Below, piece after piece: positions 36,980 to 45,342 of a DNA stretch of 64,000 bases. Position 1 is the first letter of the stretch; each line of letters opens with the position of its first letter. The DNA is taken from NCBI GenBank assembly GCA_002420185.1, contig DIHO01000008.1, positions 54,700 to 118,699 on the forward strand. Direction: 5' to 3'. Both the position numbers and the translations under genes were made by a program. This DNA is from Opitutales bacterium UBA5694. Its GTDB lineage: Bacteria > Verrucomicrobiota > Verrucomicrobiia > Opitutales > Opitutaceae. The notes beneath the pieces were generated by a model that was not told the origin of the DNA, made no database searches, and was given only the letters and a program-made list of their open reading frames with translations.

Positions 36980-37735
36980 ATGCCACACAACTTTTACGAG
37001 TCAGACAAAGCAGTATCAGAGTATCTGTTATTTCATTACGGATCCCATTCAGATTTGCTTTTCGACCAAATGGGACCAAAGGAAGCGCTTGGATTCGCTC
37101 GTCGTAGCGGACTCTTACATGAAGGACAATCGATCGATCGGAGACGAGCCCTGGACCTTGGCTGTGCAGTGGGTGCAGCCTCCCATGCTCTGAGCGAGTC
37201 ATTCATTGAGGTAGTCGGAATTGATTTTTCACACGCCTTGATTCAAGCGGCTAATCGCATTTCGAGCGGTCGCAAAGCAACCATCGAGGTCGCTACGGAA
37301 GGCGATCTGACTCGGCGTGTTAAGGTTTCGATACCGAACAACTCTCAGCCCGGACGTATCACGTTCACACAGGGAGACGCAATGAACCTAAACCCCAAGT
37401 TGGGGAAGTTCGATTTCATTTTGATGGCCAATTTGATCGACCGCCTTCCCAACCCCAAAAAGTGCCTCCAGAATATCCACTCTTTCACCGCCGAAAATGG
37501 AGTCCTGGCCATAACCTCACCTTACACTTGGCTTGAGGAGTATACGCCTAAGTCGAAGTGGCTCGGTGGCTATGATCAAAATGGCACCCCTATCAAAACC
37601 GTAGATCAGCTAGAGGGTATATTGGCTCCGCATTTCGAGAAGATCGATTCCCAGAACCTACCTTTTCTGATACGGGAACACGACAGAAAGAACCAGTATT
37701 CAATTGCCCATGCAACCCTTTGGAGAAAGCTTTAA
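36980..37735 (+). CDS. OvoA C-terminal-type SAM methyltransferase (putative 4-mercaptohistidine N1-methyltransferase)
   Basis: The 251-residue protein opens with FYESDKAVSEYLLFHYGS and has the class I SAM motif ALDLGCAVGAASHALSE, then VVGIDFSHALIQAA, FDFILMANLIDRLPNP, TSPYTWLEEYTPKSKWLGG and a late PFLIREHDRKNQYSIAHAT. This matches the family equivalent to the C-terminal half of OvoA (TIGR04345), which methylates the imidazole N1 of 4-mercaptohistidine to give ovothiol A. The N-terminal sulfoxide synthase half of OvoA is not present here. The polar amino acid ABC transporter genes begin 7 bp downstream, which would suit histidine or a thiohistidine as solute, but this link is inference. Confidence 0.85.
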   Translation: MPHNFYESDKAVSEYLLFHYGSHSDLLFDQMGPKEALGFARRSGLLHEGQSIDRRRALDLGCAVGAASHALSESFIEVVGIDFSHALIQAANRISSGRKATIEVATEGDLTRRVKVSIPNNSQPGRITFTQGDAMNLNPKLGKFDFILMANLIDRLPNPKKCLQNIHSFTAENGVLAITSPYTWLEEYTPKSKWLGGYDQNGTPIKTVDQLEGILAPHFEKIDSQNLPFLIREHDRKNQYSIAHATLWRKL

Positions 37736-37742
37736 TGGCGTC

Positions 37743-38555
37743 ATGAGGCTCTTCAGTTTTTTACCCTATTTGAGCAAAATTTCAATTTGCGGCCTTGGTA
37801 TTGCTCTGATGTTCCAATTGGGGTGCTCGAAAGGACGCGATACGCAAATTCTAGTAGTCGGCATGGAGTTGTCCTATCCGCCATTTGAAATGACGGATGA
37901 AAATAACAAGCCAACGGGTATCAGCGTGGAAATGGCCCAAGCCCTGGCCAATCGACTGGGTAAAACTCTGCATATCGAGAACATTCCTTTCGCAGGACTA
38001 ATACCAGCTCTCAAAACCGGCAAAATCGATCTCATCATTTCATCGATGACTCGTACAGAAGAGCGGGCCCAGTCCATTTCCTTTTCCAACCCATATTTGC
38101 ATACTGGACTGTGTGTTCTTGTATCCAAAAGCTGTGATTCTAATTCTATCACGGACATCGATCAGTTTGGTGCAAAAGTTGCAGTGAAGCAAGGAACTAC
38201 CGGACATATTTACGCAAACGCAAATCTTAAGAAAGCCGAAATACTGATTTTTGACAAGGAATCAGCTGCCTCTCTAGAAGTCGCCCAAGGCAAGGTTGAT
38301 GCATTCATCTATGACCAGATCTCTATTTATTTGAACTGGAAAAAGCACTCAGATACTACCCGTGCCCTTCTCAATCCAATCAACAGCGAATCATGGTCCA
38401 TAGGCATTAGGAAAGGAAATGATGGACTCGCAACGCAAGTAAATCAATTTCTAGCTGATTACGAGGCGAGCGGCGGATTCGACCAACTTGGCGACAAATA
38501 TTTGTCGGAACAGAAGGGAGAGTTTAAAAAACTCGGATTCCCTTTCTTTTTCTAG
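37743..38555 (+). CDS. polar amino acid ABC transporter substrate-binding lipoprotein
   Basis: The 270-residue product has a signal ending in the lipobox FQLGC and a type II periplasmic binding domain of the HisJ/GlnH family: VGMELSYPPFEMTDENNKPTGISVEMAQAL, FAGLIPALKTGKIDLIISSMTRTEER, and VDAFIYDQ. The conserved Arg in TRTEERA would bind the amino acid carboxylate. I chose ATG 37743, seven bases after the methyltransferase stop. It forms an operon with the permease and ATPase. Substrate unknown; polar amino acid by family. Confidence 0.93.
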   Translation: MRLFSFLPYLSKISICGLGIALMFQLGCSKGRDTQILVVGMELSYPPFEMTDENNKPTGISVEMAQALANRLGKTLHIENIPFAGLIPALKTGKIDLIISSMTRTEERAQSISFSNPYLHTGLCVLVSKSCDSNSITDIDQFGAKVAVKQGTTGHIYANANLKKAEILIFDKESAASLEVAQGKVDAFIYDQISIYLNWKKHSDTTRALLNPINSESWSIGIRKGNDGLATQVNQFLADYEASGGFDQLGDKYLSEQKGEFKKLGFPFFF

Positions 38556-39349
38556 TGTCGTTCGTCTCATTATTTTTTGGCTCGGGCGACGCGAGTGAAA
38601 CGAAGAGCCACGCTATGTCTAGATGGGTATCGTTCGGCGGTGCAATTTTGTTTCTCTCCCTCGTTTTCTACACCTCGTTTTCCGCTCTAGAATATCAGTG
38701 GAACTGGGAATCGGCTTTAAGATACAAGAAGAAGTTCGCTGATGGCTGGATCGCCACTTTGTGGATATCGACGCTTTCATTGTTTTTCGCTTTCCTAATA
38801 GGCTCTCTGGCAACATTGTGCCAAAGGGTTCGGATTCCCCCCATTCGCCACCTTTCAATGATCTATGTAGAATTGACTCGAGGAACGCCTCTTCTTGTGC
38901 AGATCTTCTTTTTCTTCTACGTTGTTGCGGATGCCGCTAGTATCCAAAATCGCTATATAGTCGGGATTGCCATTATGGCCATATTTAGCGGTGCTTATAT
39001 TTCAGAGATTCTGAGAGCTGGTATTGAAGGAGTTGGCAAATCCCAGCTTTTGTCCGCCAAAGCCATCGGTTTTTCCGAGTATCAAACTTTTCGTTATGTA
39101 ATTGTACCTCAGGCCCTTCGAAGCAGCCTCCCCGCATTAGCAGGGCAAACGGCAAATTTGATCAAAGACTCCTCACTACTTTCTGTCATAGCCATCAGCG
39201 AGTTTACTTTGAACGCTCAAGAAGTCAATGCGATCACCTACAGTTCCTTTGAGAGTTTTTTCCCTTTAGCCTTCGGTTATCTCATTCTCACCCTACCCAT
39301 AATGTGGCTATCCCGATCGATTGAAAACAGGCTTAGGTTTGAAACATGA
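38555..39349 (+). CDS. polar amino acid ABC transporter permease
   Basis: The 264-residue membrane protein belongs to the His/Glu/Gln/Arg/opine permease family: GWIATLWISTLSLFFAFLIGSL, YVELTRGTPLLVQIFFFFY, and the EAA loop (EILRAGIEGVGKSQLLSAKAIGFS) followed by VIVPQALRSSLPALAGQ. It starts at a GTG overlapping the TAG of the previous gene; an ATG at 38615 is an alternative that would trim 20 residues. It ends in an ATGA overlap with the ATPase gene. Confidence 0.94.
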   Translation: MSFVSLFFGSGDASETKSHAMSRWVSFGGAILFLSLVFYTSFSALEYQWNWESALRYKKKFADGWIATLWISTLSLFFAFLIGSLATLCQRVRIPPIRHLSMIYVELTRGTPLLVQIFFFFYVVADAASIQNRYIVGIAIMAIFSGAYISEILRAGIEGVGKSQLLSAKAIGFSEYQTFRYVIVPQALRSSLPALAGQTANLIKDSSLLSVIAISEFTLNAQEVNAITYSSFESFFPLAFGYLILTLPIMWLSRSIENRLRFET

Positions 39350-40077
39350 AACTAGAACTTGAATCTGTTGTTAAGACCTACGGAACGCAACGAGTGCTAG
39401 ACTCGCTTGACTTGACTATCGAGGAGACCATGTGCCTCGCTTTGATCGGTCCATCGGGTGGTGGAAAATCGACAACACTTCGTTTACTAGCAGGCCTCGA
39501 ATCGCCCACTTCCGGAACTATTCGAATCGATGGTAATGAGATCGCCCACGAATATCGGCAACTGCGCGAGTATCGCCAAAGGGTTGGGGTTGTTTTTCAA
39601 GCCTACAATCTCTTTCCTCACTTCGACGCGATTACAAACATCGCCCTACCCCTTGAAAAGGTCCATGGATATAGCAGAGGAAGGTCACTTGAAAAGGCGG
39701 GGATGCTTTTGGAGCAATTCCAACTAACGAACCATCGATTTAAAAAGCCCGCCGAATTATCAGGAGGGCAAAGCCAGCGCGTAGCGATCGCCCGCGCGAT
39801 CGCGCCCGATCCAGATATCGTAATCCTTGACGAACCGACATCTGCCTTGGATCCCGAAATGACGGCCGAAGTTCTGGAAGCTATTGAAACCCTGATTGAG
39901 TCGAAGAAAAAGCTGCTCATCGCCACCCATCAAATGGGATTTGCCAAACATGCGGCCGACACGGTTGCGATCATCGCAGAGGGGAAACTTGTAGAAGTGG
40001 GAAATTCTTCCCAAGTAATCGAATATCCCCGTACTGCTCGTGCACAAAAATTCCTCAAAGCGTATTTGAAGTTCTAA
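39346..40077 (+). CDS. polar amino acid ABC transporter ATPase (GlnQ-like)
   Basis: The 243-residue ATPase has Walker A GPSGGGKSTTLR, Q-loop VFQAYNLFPH, signature LSGGQSQRVAIARA, Walker B IVILDEPTSALDP and switch His in IATHQMGFA, all in the arrangement of GlnQ/HisP. It energises the preceding permease and binding protein. It ends three bases before the convergent tolB-like gene, leaving no room for a separate terminator between them. Confidence 0.96.
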   Translation: MKLELESVVKTYGTQRVLDSLDLTIEETMCLALIGPSGGGKSTTLRLLAGLESPTSGTIRIDGNEIAHEYRQLREYRQRVGVVFQAYNLFPHFDAITNIALPLEKVHGYSRGRSLEKAGMLLEQFQLTNHRFKKPAELSGGQSQRVAIARAIAPDPDIVILDEPTSALDPEMTAEVLEAIETLIESKKKLLIATHQMGFAKHAADTVAIIAEGKLVEVGNSSQVIEYPRTARAQKFLKAYLKF

Positions 40078-40080
40078 AGT

Positions 40081-41298
40081 CTATCGCCTTGGTGGAAGAA
40101 AGCTTGCCTGATTAATCTTCCCTAGCCCAGCAGGAGAGAGAATAGAACGCTTCTTCGTAACCGTATCGAACAAAACGATACGCTCATCAGTCCCATTTCG
40201 GGAGGTGTAAATCAGGTGGCGACCATCATTCAGCCAACATGGCTGAATACCATCACCTCGTTCGTTGGTCAGAAATTCGCTTTTTCTCGTACTGAATCGG
40301 TAGGTGGCCACCTGGAACCTATTTCCCACTCCCGCGGTAAAGGCAATCAAGTCTGAGTCTGCATGGTTCCAATCGGGTTCCGCACAATAACCGCTTATCT
40401 GTGTGGGTATATGGCTGAACTGACCTCCCGCGGCGGACCCTCGGTAGAGGGCAAGGCCTCCATTACGATCCGACGCGAATATAATCTCCCTACCATCACG
40501 CGACCAGCACGGTGTTGCCTCTAATCCGTTTGAATTCACAATCCGCTTCAAACCTTTCGCCAAGCTAGATCCCACGTAAATGTCAGCGTTCCCTGGCCCC
40601 GTGAGAACCATGGCAAGCCGCGTCCCATCCGGACTATAGCGGGCACTAGAATTGGTGCCTTTGAAATCTACCATAACCTCAGAACGCTGTCCACGGATGT
40701 CAATCCGCCGAATATTAGGGAATCCGGATAGGTAACTTGTGTAGACGATGTAATTGCCATCAGGCGACCACCTCGGACGGACAGCTTCAACCCCGTGGTT
40801 TGTCAAACGCTTCCCTTCTCCGAAAAGAAAATCTCGAAAGTAAATCTCCATTCCCCTGCCTACTTCGCCCACATAAGCGATTTTTCCTCCGAAAAAGCCA
40901 CGCATGCCACTAGTTTTGTAAATCGCAAGATCAACCGCCCTGAGAACTGAATTCCGAAGCGATTCCCCTTGCACTTGAGTCGTGTACTGAAGTCGCTCGG
41001 GGATGCCCGAGAATATTTTCAAAGTCGAGAGATTCGATCCGACCGGATCCACCTGTATCGCAAACGAGGCTTCCTGCATCGAATTGGCAACTCGGTAGCG
41101 ACCGTGGATACTAAATGCCGTCTTTAGAATGTTCAGGGATTCACCATCCTGCGAACGAGTAACCACTGGTACAACATCTCGCTGAACATTTACCTCTCCC
41201 ACACCTATGTCCCTTTGGGCACCGGCGGTCGGACCGAGACTGAGGGTAGCTGAAAAGACAACTAATCTGATAAGAGTAATTTTGATGCGTTTATTCAT
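40081..41298 (-). CDS. tolB: TolB-like periplasmic beta-propeller protein
   Basis: The 405-residue exported protein has a signal peptide, an N-terminal alpha/beta domain (about 35-145) and a C-terminal six-bladed propeller with WSPDGNYIVYTS, YSPDGTRLAMV, WSRDGREIIFASDR and related WD40-like/PD40 blades. The order of domains is that of TolB, which links Pal and the Tol complex at the outer membrane during division. No tolA, tolQ, tolR or pal lies next to it here; the closest related genes are the exb/tonB set at 55-58 kb. The call is by architecture. Confidence 0.85.
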   Translation of the reverse strand: MNKRIKITLIRLVVFSATLSLGPTAGAQRDIGVGEVNVQRDVVPVVTRSQDGESLNILKTAFSIHGRYRVANSMQEASFAIQVDPVGSNLSTLKIFSGIPERLQYTTQVQGESLRNSVLRAVDLAIYKTSGMRGFFGGKIAYVGEVGRGMEIYFRDFLFGEGKRLTNHGVEAVRPRWSPDGNYIVYTSYLSGFPNIRRIDIRGQRSEVMVDFKGTNSSARYSPDGTRLAMVLTGPGNADIYVGSSLAKGLKRIVNSNGLEATPCWSRDGREIIFASDRNGGLALYRGSAAGGQFSHIPTQISGYCAEPDWNHADSDLIAFTAGVGNRFQVATYRFSTRKSEFLTNERGDGIQPCWLNDGRHLIYTSRNGTDERIVLFDTVTKKRSILSPAGLGKINQASFLPPRR

Positions 41299-41346
41299 TC
41301 GCTATAAGCCTGGGCTTGACAGATCCTCGAATGTTTCAGGTTTCTG

Positions 41347-42477
41347 ATGAGCCTTTTTAAACAACTAAACGAAAATTTGCTCAAGCAGGGAAAGCAAATA
41401 ATCTATAAACATCAACAAGCCGTGAGTAAAGAAGCTATCAAAAACGCCCTAAGTGCCGTCAAGTACCCAGGGTTTAGTCGGGATATCGTATCCTTTGGCC
41501 TAGTACGGTCCGTCGATTTTGAAAATGGGAACGCCGTGATTGGCATTTCCGTAACAACTAGCGATCACAGCGTGGCTGCACGAATACGCGATAACGTCGA
41601 ATCCGCCCTTAAAGCGGTTCCCGAGGTCAAAAACGTCGATGTGAACGTGTCAATCTCACCCTCTAAAAAGCCTGAGGAAAGCCCGAGTCCAGGTGGAGCC
41701 AATCTCGCCGATCTCCCAGGAGTGATGAATGTAATCGCTGTGGCAAGCGGCAAAGGAGGCGTGGGCAAATCTACGTTCGCCTCTAACGTAGCCTGCTCCT
41801 TGGCAAAACAGCTTTCAGCGGAGGGCAAAAAAGTCGGACTACTGGACTGTGATATCTACGGACCCTCCATTCCGTTGATGATGGGGGTAGGTGGCCGACC
41901 CGAAATCGAAAACGAGTCCATAATTCCCCTCGAAAGCCACGGAATCAAGGTCATGTCCATGGGGTTTCTTATCGACGAGGATACACCCGTGGTTTGGCGA
42001 GGCCCAATGATTCAAAAAACAATCAATCAGTTTATCAACAACGTCAAATGGGGTGACCTGGAAATTATCGTAGTCGACCTGCCTCCGGGAACCGGCGACG
42101 CCCAGCTTTCTCTCGTCCAAACCATACCTCTCAAAGGGGCCATTATCGTAACGACTCCTCAACTGGCAGCCACTCAAGTCGCTAAACGCGGTGCTCGGAT
42201 GCTTGAGAAGACGAACGTGCCCCTCCTCGGAGTGGCAGAGAATATGAGTTTTCTCGAAAGTGAAGATGGATCAAAACAGTTCATTTTCGGCGAAGGCGGT
42301 GGTGAGAAAACGGCGGCGGTACTTAACATTCCTTTGCTAGGCAAAATCCCTCTCGATCCCGGCATAAGGGAGGCCGGAGACGCGGGTTCGCCCATCTCGG
42401 TTTCTAAACCGGACTCCTCGTCGGCCCATGCGTTTGATCTGATCGCAACTGAAATAATTTCCCGACTGAACGGCTAA
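41347..42477 (+). CDS. Mrp/ApbC-family P-loop ATPase (iron-sulfur carrier type)
   Basis: The 376-residue protein has an N-terminal MIP18/DUF59 domain (about residues 25-105) and a deviant-Walker P-loop domain starting VIAVASGKGGVGKSTFASN, with GLLDCDIYGPSIPLMMG, VVWRGPMIQ and VDLPPGTGDAQLSL. Mrp/ApbC proteins act as Fe-S cluster carriers or scaffolds. The usual C-terminal CxxC that holds the cluster between two monomers is missing: the segment after ENMSF reads LESEDGSKQFIFGEGGGEK without cysteine. It may therefore act without a bridging cluster, or bind it in another way. Divergent from tolB. Confidence 0.93.
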   Translation: MSLFKQLNENLLKQGKQIIYKHQQAVSKEAIKNALSAVKYPGFSRDIVSFGLVRSVDFENGNAVIGISVTTSDHSVAARIRDNVESALKAVPEVKNVDVNVSISPSKKPEESPSPGGANLADLPGVMNVIAVASGKGGVGKSTFASNVACSLAKQLSAEGKKVGLLDCDIYGPSIPLMMGVGGRPEIENESIIPLESHGIKVMSMGFLIDEDTPVVWRGPMIQKTINQFINNVKWGDLEIIVVDLPPGTGDAQLSLVQTIPLKGAIIVTTPQLAATQVAKRGARMLEKTNVPLLGVAENMSFLESEDGSKQFIFGEGGGEKTAAVLNIPLLGKIPLDPGIREAGDAGSPISVSKPDSSSAHAFDLIATEIISRLNG

Positions 42478-42786
42478 TCTCTTCGGACTAAAAACTCTCG
42501 AATTCCGGAAAGTCTTCAGATTTTTCATAATACTTATTTTGGAAAATCGCATTTCCTAAGTACCACGACGCGTTATCAACAGCGTTTAGTACTGATTCAG
42601 GCCGAAAAGTGTTGGTTTCGTGCGAAAACTTCGCATTGACTCTTAAGTCATGCTCACGGAACATCACTTAGCCTTGGAGGAGTATTCAGCGATCGGAAAA
42701 CCATCCAAGACTAGTTAAGTGTCATAAAGATTCCAATCTAAATTCAAAAGACGGTTTTAACCAGGCCTGAGCGGGTTAGCTAGAAA
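42478..42786. other. intergenic region, nothing recognised
   Basis: Between the Mrp gene and a small conserved gene. No gene or RNA seen; AT-rich near 42710-42750 where the promoter of the small gene may lie. Confidence 0.35.
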
Positions 42787-43020
42787 ATGGCAAAGGAAGA
42801 TTCCCAACCAGAAGATCAGAGCGATTTCGTGAAACGCTCTAGCCTTTATCAAGAATTTCTCGCAGAGAGAGAGGAGATTCTTCGGCACAAGTGGCTCGAG
42901 TCCGAAAGACTCGGAAAGGATATTGGTTTTGAGCGTGCCCTGCTCGACTGGATTCGAAAATACCGAGATGGATGGCGCAACTCGAGGCGGGATTCAGATC
43001 ACAAGGAATCATCCGTATAG
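42787..43020 (+). CDS. small conserved hypothetical protein (77 residues)
   Basis: The protein is charged and helical with a recognisable core, LYQEFLAEREEILRHKWLES, then GKDIGFERALLDWIRKYRDGW. I recall such a motif at the C-terminus of DUF4032-type proteins and in small stand-alone proteins of several phyla, but its function is unknown. There is no signal peptide or membrane span. It is convergent with rpmG. Coding is supported by the dense conserved-looking motif rather than by a ribosome-binding site. Confidence 0.65.
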   Translation: MAKEDSQPEDQSDFVKRSSLYQEFLAEREEILRHKWLESERLGKDIGFERALLDWIRKYRDGWRNSRRDSDHKESSV

Positions 43021-43115
43021 TGCTCTGGTTCTCAACGAGACCAAGTAACTCCTTCTCAAAAGCAGCGACGCCCTGCCAATACCGCACTCTGCAATTATTC
43101 GTGGGGGAAGGGAAT

Positions 43116-43283
43116 CTACTTGATTTCCCGGTGAAGCGTATGGCGCTTCAAGTTCTTGTTGTACTTCTTTTTCTCCACTCGCTCCGTCACCGTCTTCTTG
43201 TTTCTTGAAGATAGGTAGCGCGAGACGGGCTTACCCTCCGCCTTAGCTTCTGTACATTCCAGTGTAATAACTTCGCGTGCCAT
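43116..43283 (-). CDS. rpmG: 50S ribosomal protein L33
   Basis: The minus strand encodes 55 residues from the ATG at 43283 to a TAG at 43116-43118. The sequence matches bL33: MAREVITLECTEA, SRYLSSRNKKTVTERVEKKK and the ending YNKNLKRHTLHREIK. It has only one cysteine, so it is the zinc-free form. L33 is a small protein of the large ribosomal subunit near the E site. It is not in an rpmG-secE or rpmB-rpmG arrangement here; it stands alone, convergent with the small gene at 42787 and 100 bp downstream of the cyclase gene on the same strand. Confidence 0.93.
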   Translation of the reverse strand: MAREVITLECTEAKAEGKPVSRYLSSRNKKTVTERVEKKKYNKNLKRHTLHREIK

Positions 43284-43385
43284 AATTAGTGTTAATAAAG
43301 AACTCGAGGAAGATCACTACCTAAAAACAAAATGCAACTGAATTTTTATCGTGTAATCACTAAATTTCAAGGGACTCCCACGATA

Positions 43386-44744
43386 CTAGCCGTCAAACGA
43401 CTTTTCCATGAGCGGAAGAGCGATCCCGTTTCTGAAAATCGTCACCTGTCCACTACTGGCCGATACCACGATCGCGAGGCATTCTGTTGCAACGGAGACC
43501 GCGGCAGCTGCCGCATGTCGGGAACCGAATCCACTTGGGAGCATATGAAGATATTCCGGAGCGTGAATAAGCGTTCCAGCAGAAATAAGTACTCCATCAC
43601 CTCTAATCACGAAAGCGCCATCTAGACCGGAATACTCTTTGACGGTCTCGTCCATGAACGGGCTCAGAACATTGCACTCTTCCTCTTTGTAGCCGTAAAA
43701 CGGATTAAGAACGAGCGGCTTAGTCAACTCCTCCACCGCTTTGGTGGCCCCGACTACAAACAGCGTGCCGACAGCATGGCCTTCCCTACCCTCAACCGAC
43801 AACTCCATCGCAATGCCGATCACGCGTTCGAGGACTTCCGGCAATATATCGGTGGGAAGGAAGCTTTCTTGATCTGCGAGCAGTGCTCGAAATTCACTAC
43901 GTAGATCGATTACTACTATCGTATCGAACTGATCGCTTCCGGGGATTCCTCCCACGCAGCATATCTTGTCATTCACCCCAATAATTCCTCGAGTGATTCC
44001 GACGAGAAATGCGGAACGAGACTGAGCAAGCCGGCCTTGTGAAAAAGCTCGAACTTGTATGATGTTATCGAACGATGATGCCTCCACTTTCCCCTCTTTG
44101 GCCCGCTTCGTAACAAGAATGGTTTTAAAGTCAGCGAAACCTTCGTGAGGATTCAATCTATCCGAACTCATAACATCTCCAAAGACTGTGATGAAATCAC
44201 AATTGGCCCCTTTAGCGATTCGCATAGCCTGATTGAATATGAGCTTATTGATCGAACTCTCACTTCGCTTCGCTGCAGTTGCCTGCATTCCGCCAAATCC
44301 AAGCAACAGTTCATCGCTGAGCGCATCCAAGTCTGGAGTGCCCACCAGATCATCAATAAAAGCCTTGTCCTTAGCCAAGCGGGCTACGTCGGCGAGAACC
44401 TTCAAATAGTTCTGAGTGTTTTCGCCAGCCAGCATGAGGATGATCAAGTGGATCTTCTCGGCTTTTTTGGGTCCGTCATGGGAGATACCAACTTTGCAAC
44501 GGCCGATCGCAAAGACGTAGCGACGCTTCATCCTTATCCGCAAATGAGGCAATGCGACTCCGTTGCCCAAATAAGTCGTCATTGTCGCCTCTCTCTTAAG
44601 AAGTCCTGAAAGAAGATTCTTTTTTCGGCCTAAATCCTTAAAACTAGCGGTGCAGGATTTGATCAGCTCTTTTAAGCACCCTTCGAGGGAATCGCTTTCT
44701 AATTCCAGTAAACGTTTTCGAGAGAAGTATTTGTCTAATCGCAT
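43386..44744 (-). CDS. PTS EIIA-like domain fused to diadenylate cyclase (DAC) domain
   Basis: The 452-residue cytosolic protein joins two regulatory domains. Residues about 1-150 resemble PTS EIIA type 2: LDKYFSRKRLLELES, then NGVALPHLRI with the candidate phospho-His. A middle region (160-300) looks like a second sensory or nucleotide-binding part (CDFITVFGDV, AFLVGITRGIIGVND). The C-terminal 150 residues match the DisA_N/DAC domain that makes cyclic di-AMP from two ATP: GTLFVVGATKAV, GLDGAFVIRGDGVLISAG and FGSRHAAAAAVSVATECLAIVVSASSG. The DGA motif is intact; the canonical RHR reads RHA. Start ATG 44744 is preferred; ATG 44777 would add eleven residues. nuoA lies upstream on the same strand. 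Confidence 0.85.
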   Translation of the reverse strand: MRLDKYFSRKRLLELESDSLEGCLKELIKSCTASFKDLGRKKNLLSGLLKREATMTTYLGNGVALPHLRIRMKRRYVFAIGRCKVGISHDGPKKAEKIHLIILMLAGENTQNYLKVLADVARLAKDKAFIDDLVGTPDLDALSDELLLGFGGMQATAAKRSESSINKLIFNQAMRIAKGANCDFITVFGDVMSSDRLNPHEGFADFKTILVTKRAKEGKVEASSFDNIIQVRAFSQGRLAQSRSAFLVGITRGIIGVNDKICCVGGIPGSDQFDTIVVIDLRSEFRALLADQESFLPTDILPEVLERVIGIAMELSVEGREGHAVGTLFVVGATKAVEELTKPLVLNPFYGYKEEECNVLSPFMDETVKEYSGLDGAFVIRGDGVLISAGTLIHAPEYLHMLPSGFGSRHAAAAAVSVATECLAIVVSASSGQVTIFRNGIALPLMEKSFDG

Positions 44745-44794
44745 CAAGTAAGGGCGGTTCAAACCGTTGCGGGGCATTCGCCCCCACTAACTCA

Positions 44795-45169
44795 CTATTT
44801 TTCCCAATCGAGTCCGCCCTTTTTGATTTCGTAAACGAGCCCAACCACCAGAACCGTAAGAAAAAAAAGTATCGGCCCTAGAATGGGCAGACTGTTAGCA
44901 ATGAAATCACGATAAACCAAAACCCAGGGAATCAGGAACAACACTTCTATATCGAAAAGAATGAAGAGCATCGCGGTCACATAGAATTTGACGGAGAACC
45001 TTGTGCTGGTTTTTCCCTCTGACTTTATCCCGCACTCGTATGCGGAATTTTTAATAATCCCTTTCGAGCCCCGCTGACCAAATAGATGGCTAGCCGTTAA
45101 AATAACTCCCGCGAGTCCCGCTGCAAAAGCGACTTGAACTAATACTGGGGCGAAATCAGAAACCTCCAT
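44795..45169 (-). CDS. nuoA: NADH-quinone oxidoreductase subunit A
   Basis: The 124-residue membrane protein has three spans and the NuoA/ND3 motifs YECGIK (loop) and FYVTAMLFILFDIEVLFLIPW. NuoA is a core membrane subunit of respiratory complex I. No other nuo gene is adjacent: rpsA is upstream and the cyclase fusion downstream. So it is detached from the usual nuoABCD block, or the rest lies elsewhere. Spacing to the cyclase gene (about 50 bp) would allow co-transcription. Confidence 0.95.
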   Translation of the reverse strand: MEVSDFAPVLVQVAFAAGLAGVILTASHLFGQRGSKGIIKNSAYECGIKSEGKTSTRFSVKFYVTAMLFILFDIEVLFLIPWVLVYRDFIANSLPILGPILFFLTVLVVGLVYEIKKGGLDWEK

Positions 45170-45280
45170 AACTCTGAAAAATCCGCAATAAATTTTACAA
45201 TTTCAAGGTAAAAGAACTCCAAGAATGAATTAAGCCATTTCCGTTAATCTACAGCAGCGCGAAGGACCTTCAAGAAAAAC

Positions 45281-45313
45281 AAAAAAGGCGAGGCCTGAAT
45301 CGGACTCGCCTTT
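45281..45313 (-). terminator. intrinsic terminator after rpsA
   Basis: On the minus strand AAAGGCGAG (45313-45305) pairs with CTCGCCTTT (45292-45284) and a run of six T residues follows (complement of 45281-45286). It lies 30 bases past the rpsA stop codon and separates rpsA from nuoA. Confidence 0.9.
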
Positions 45314-45342
45314 GAAAAAAGTAATTAATCGCAGAATACGAA

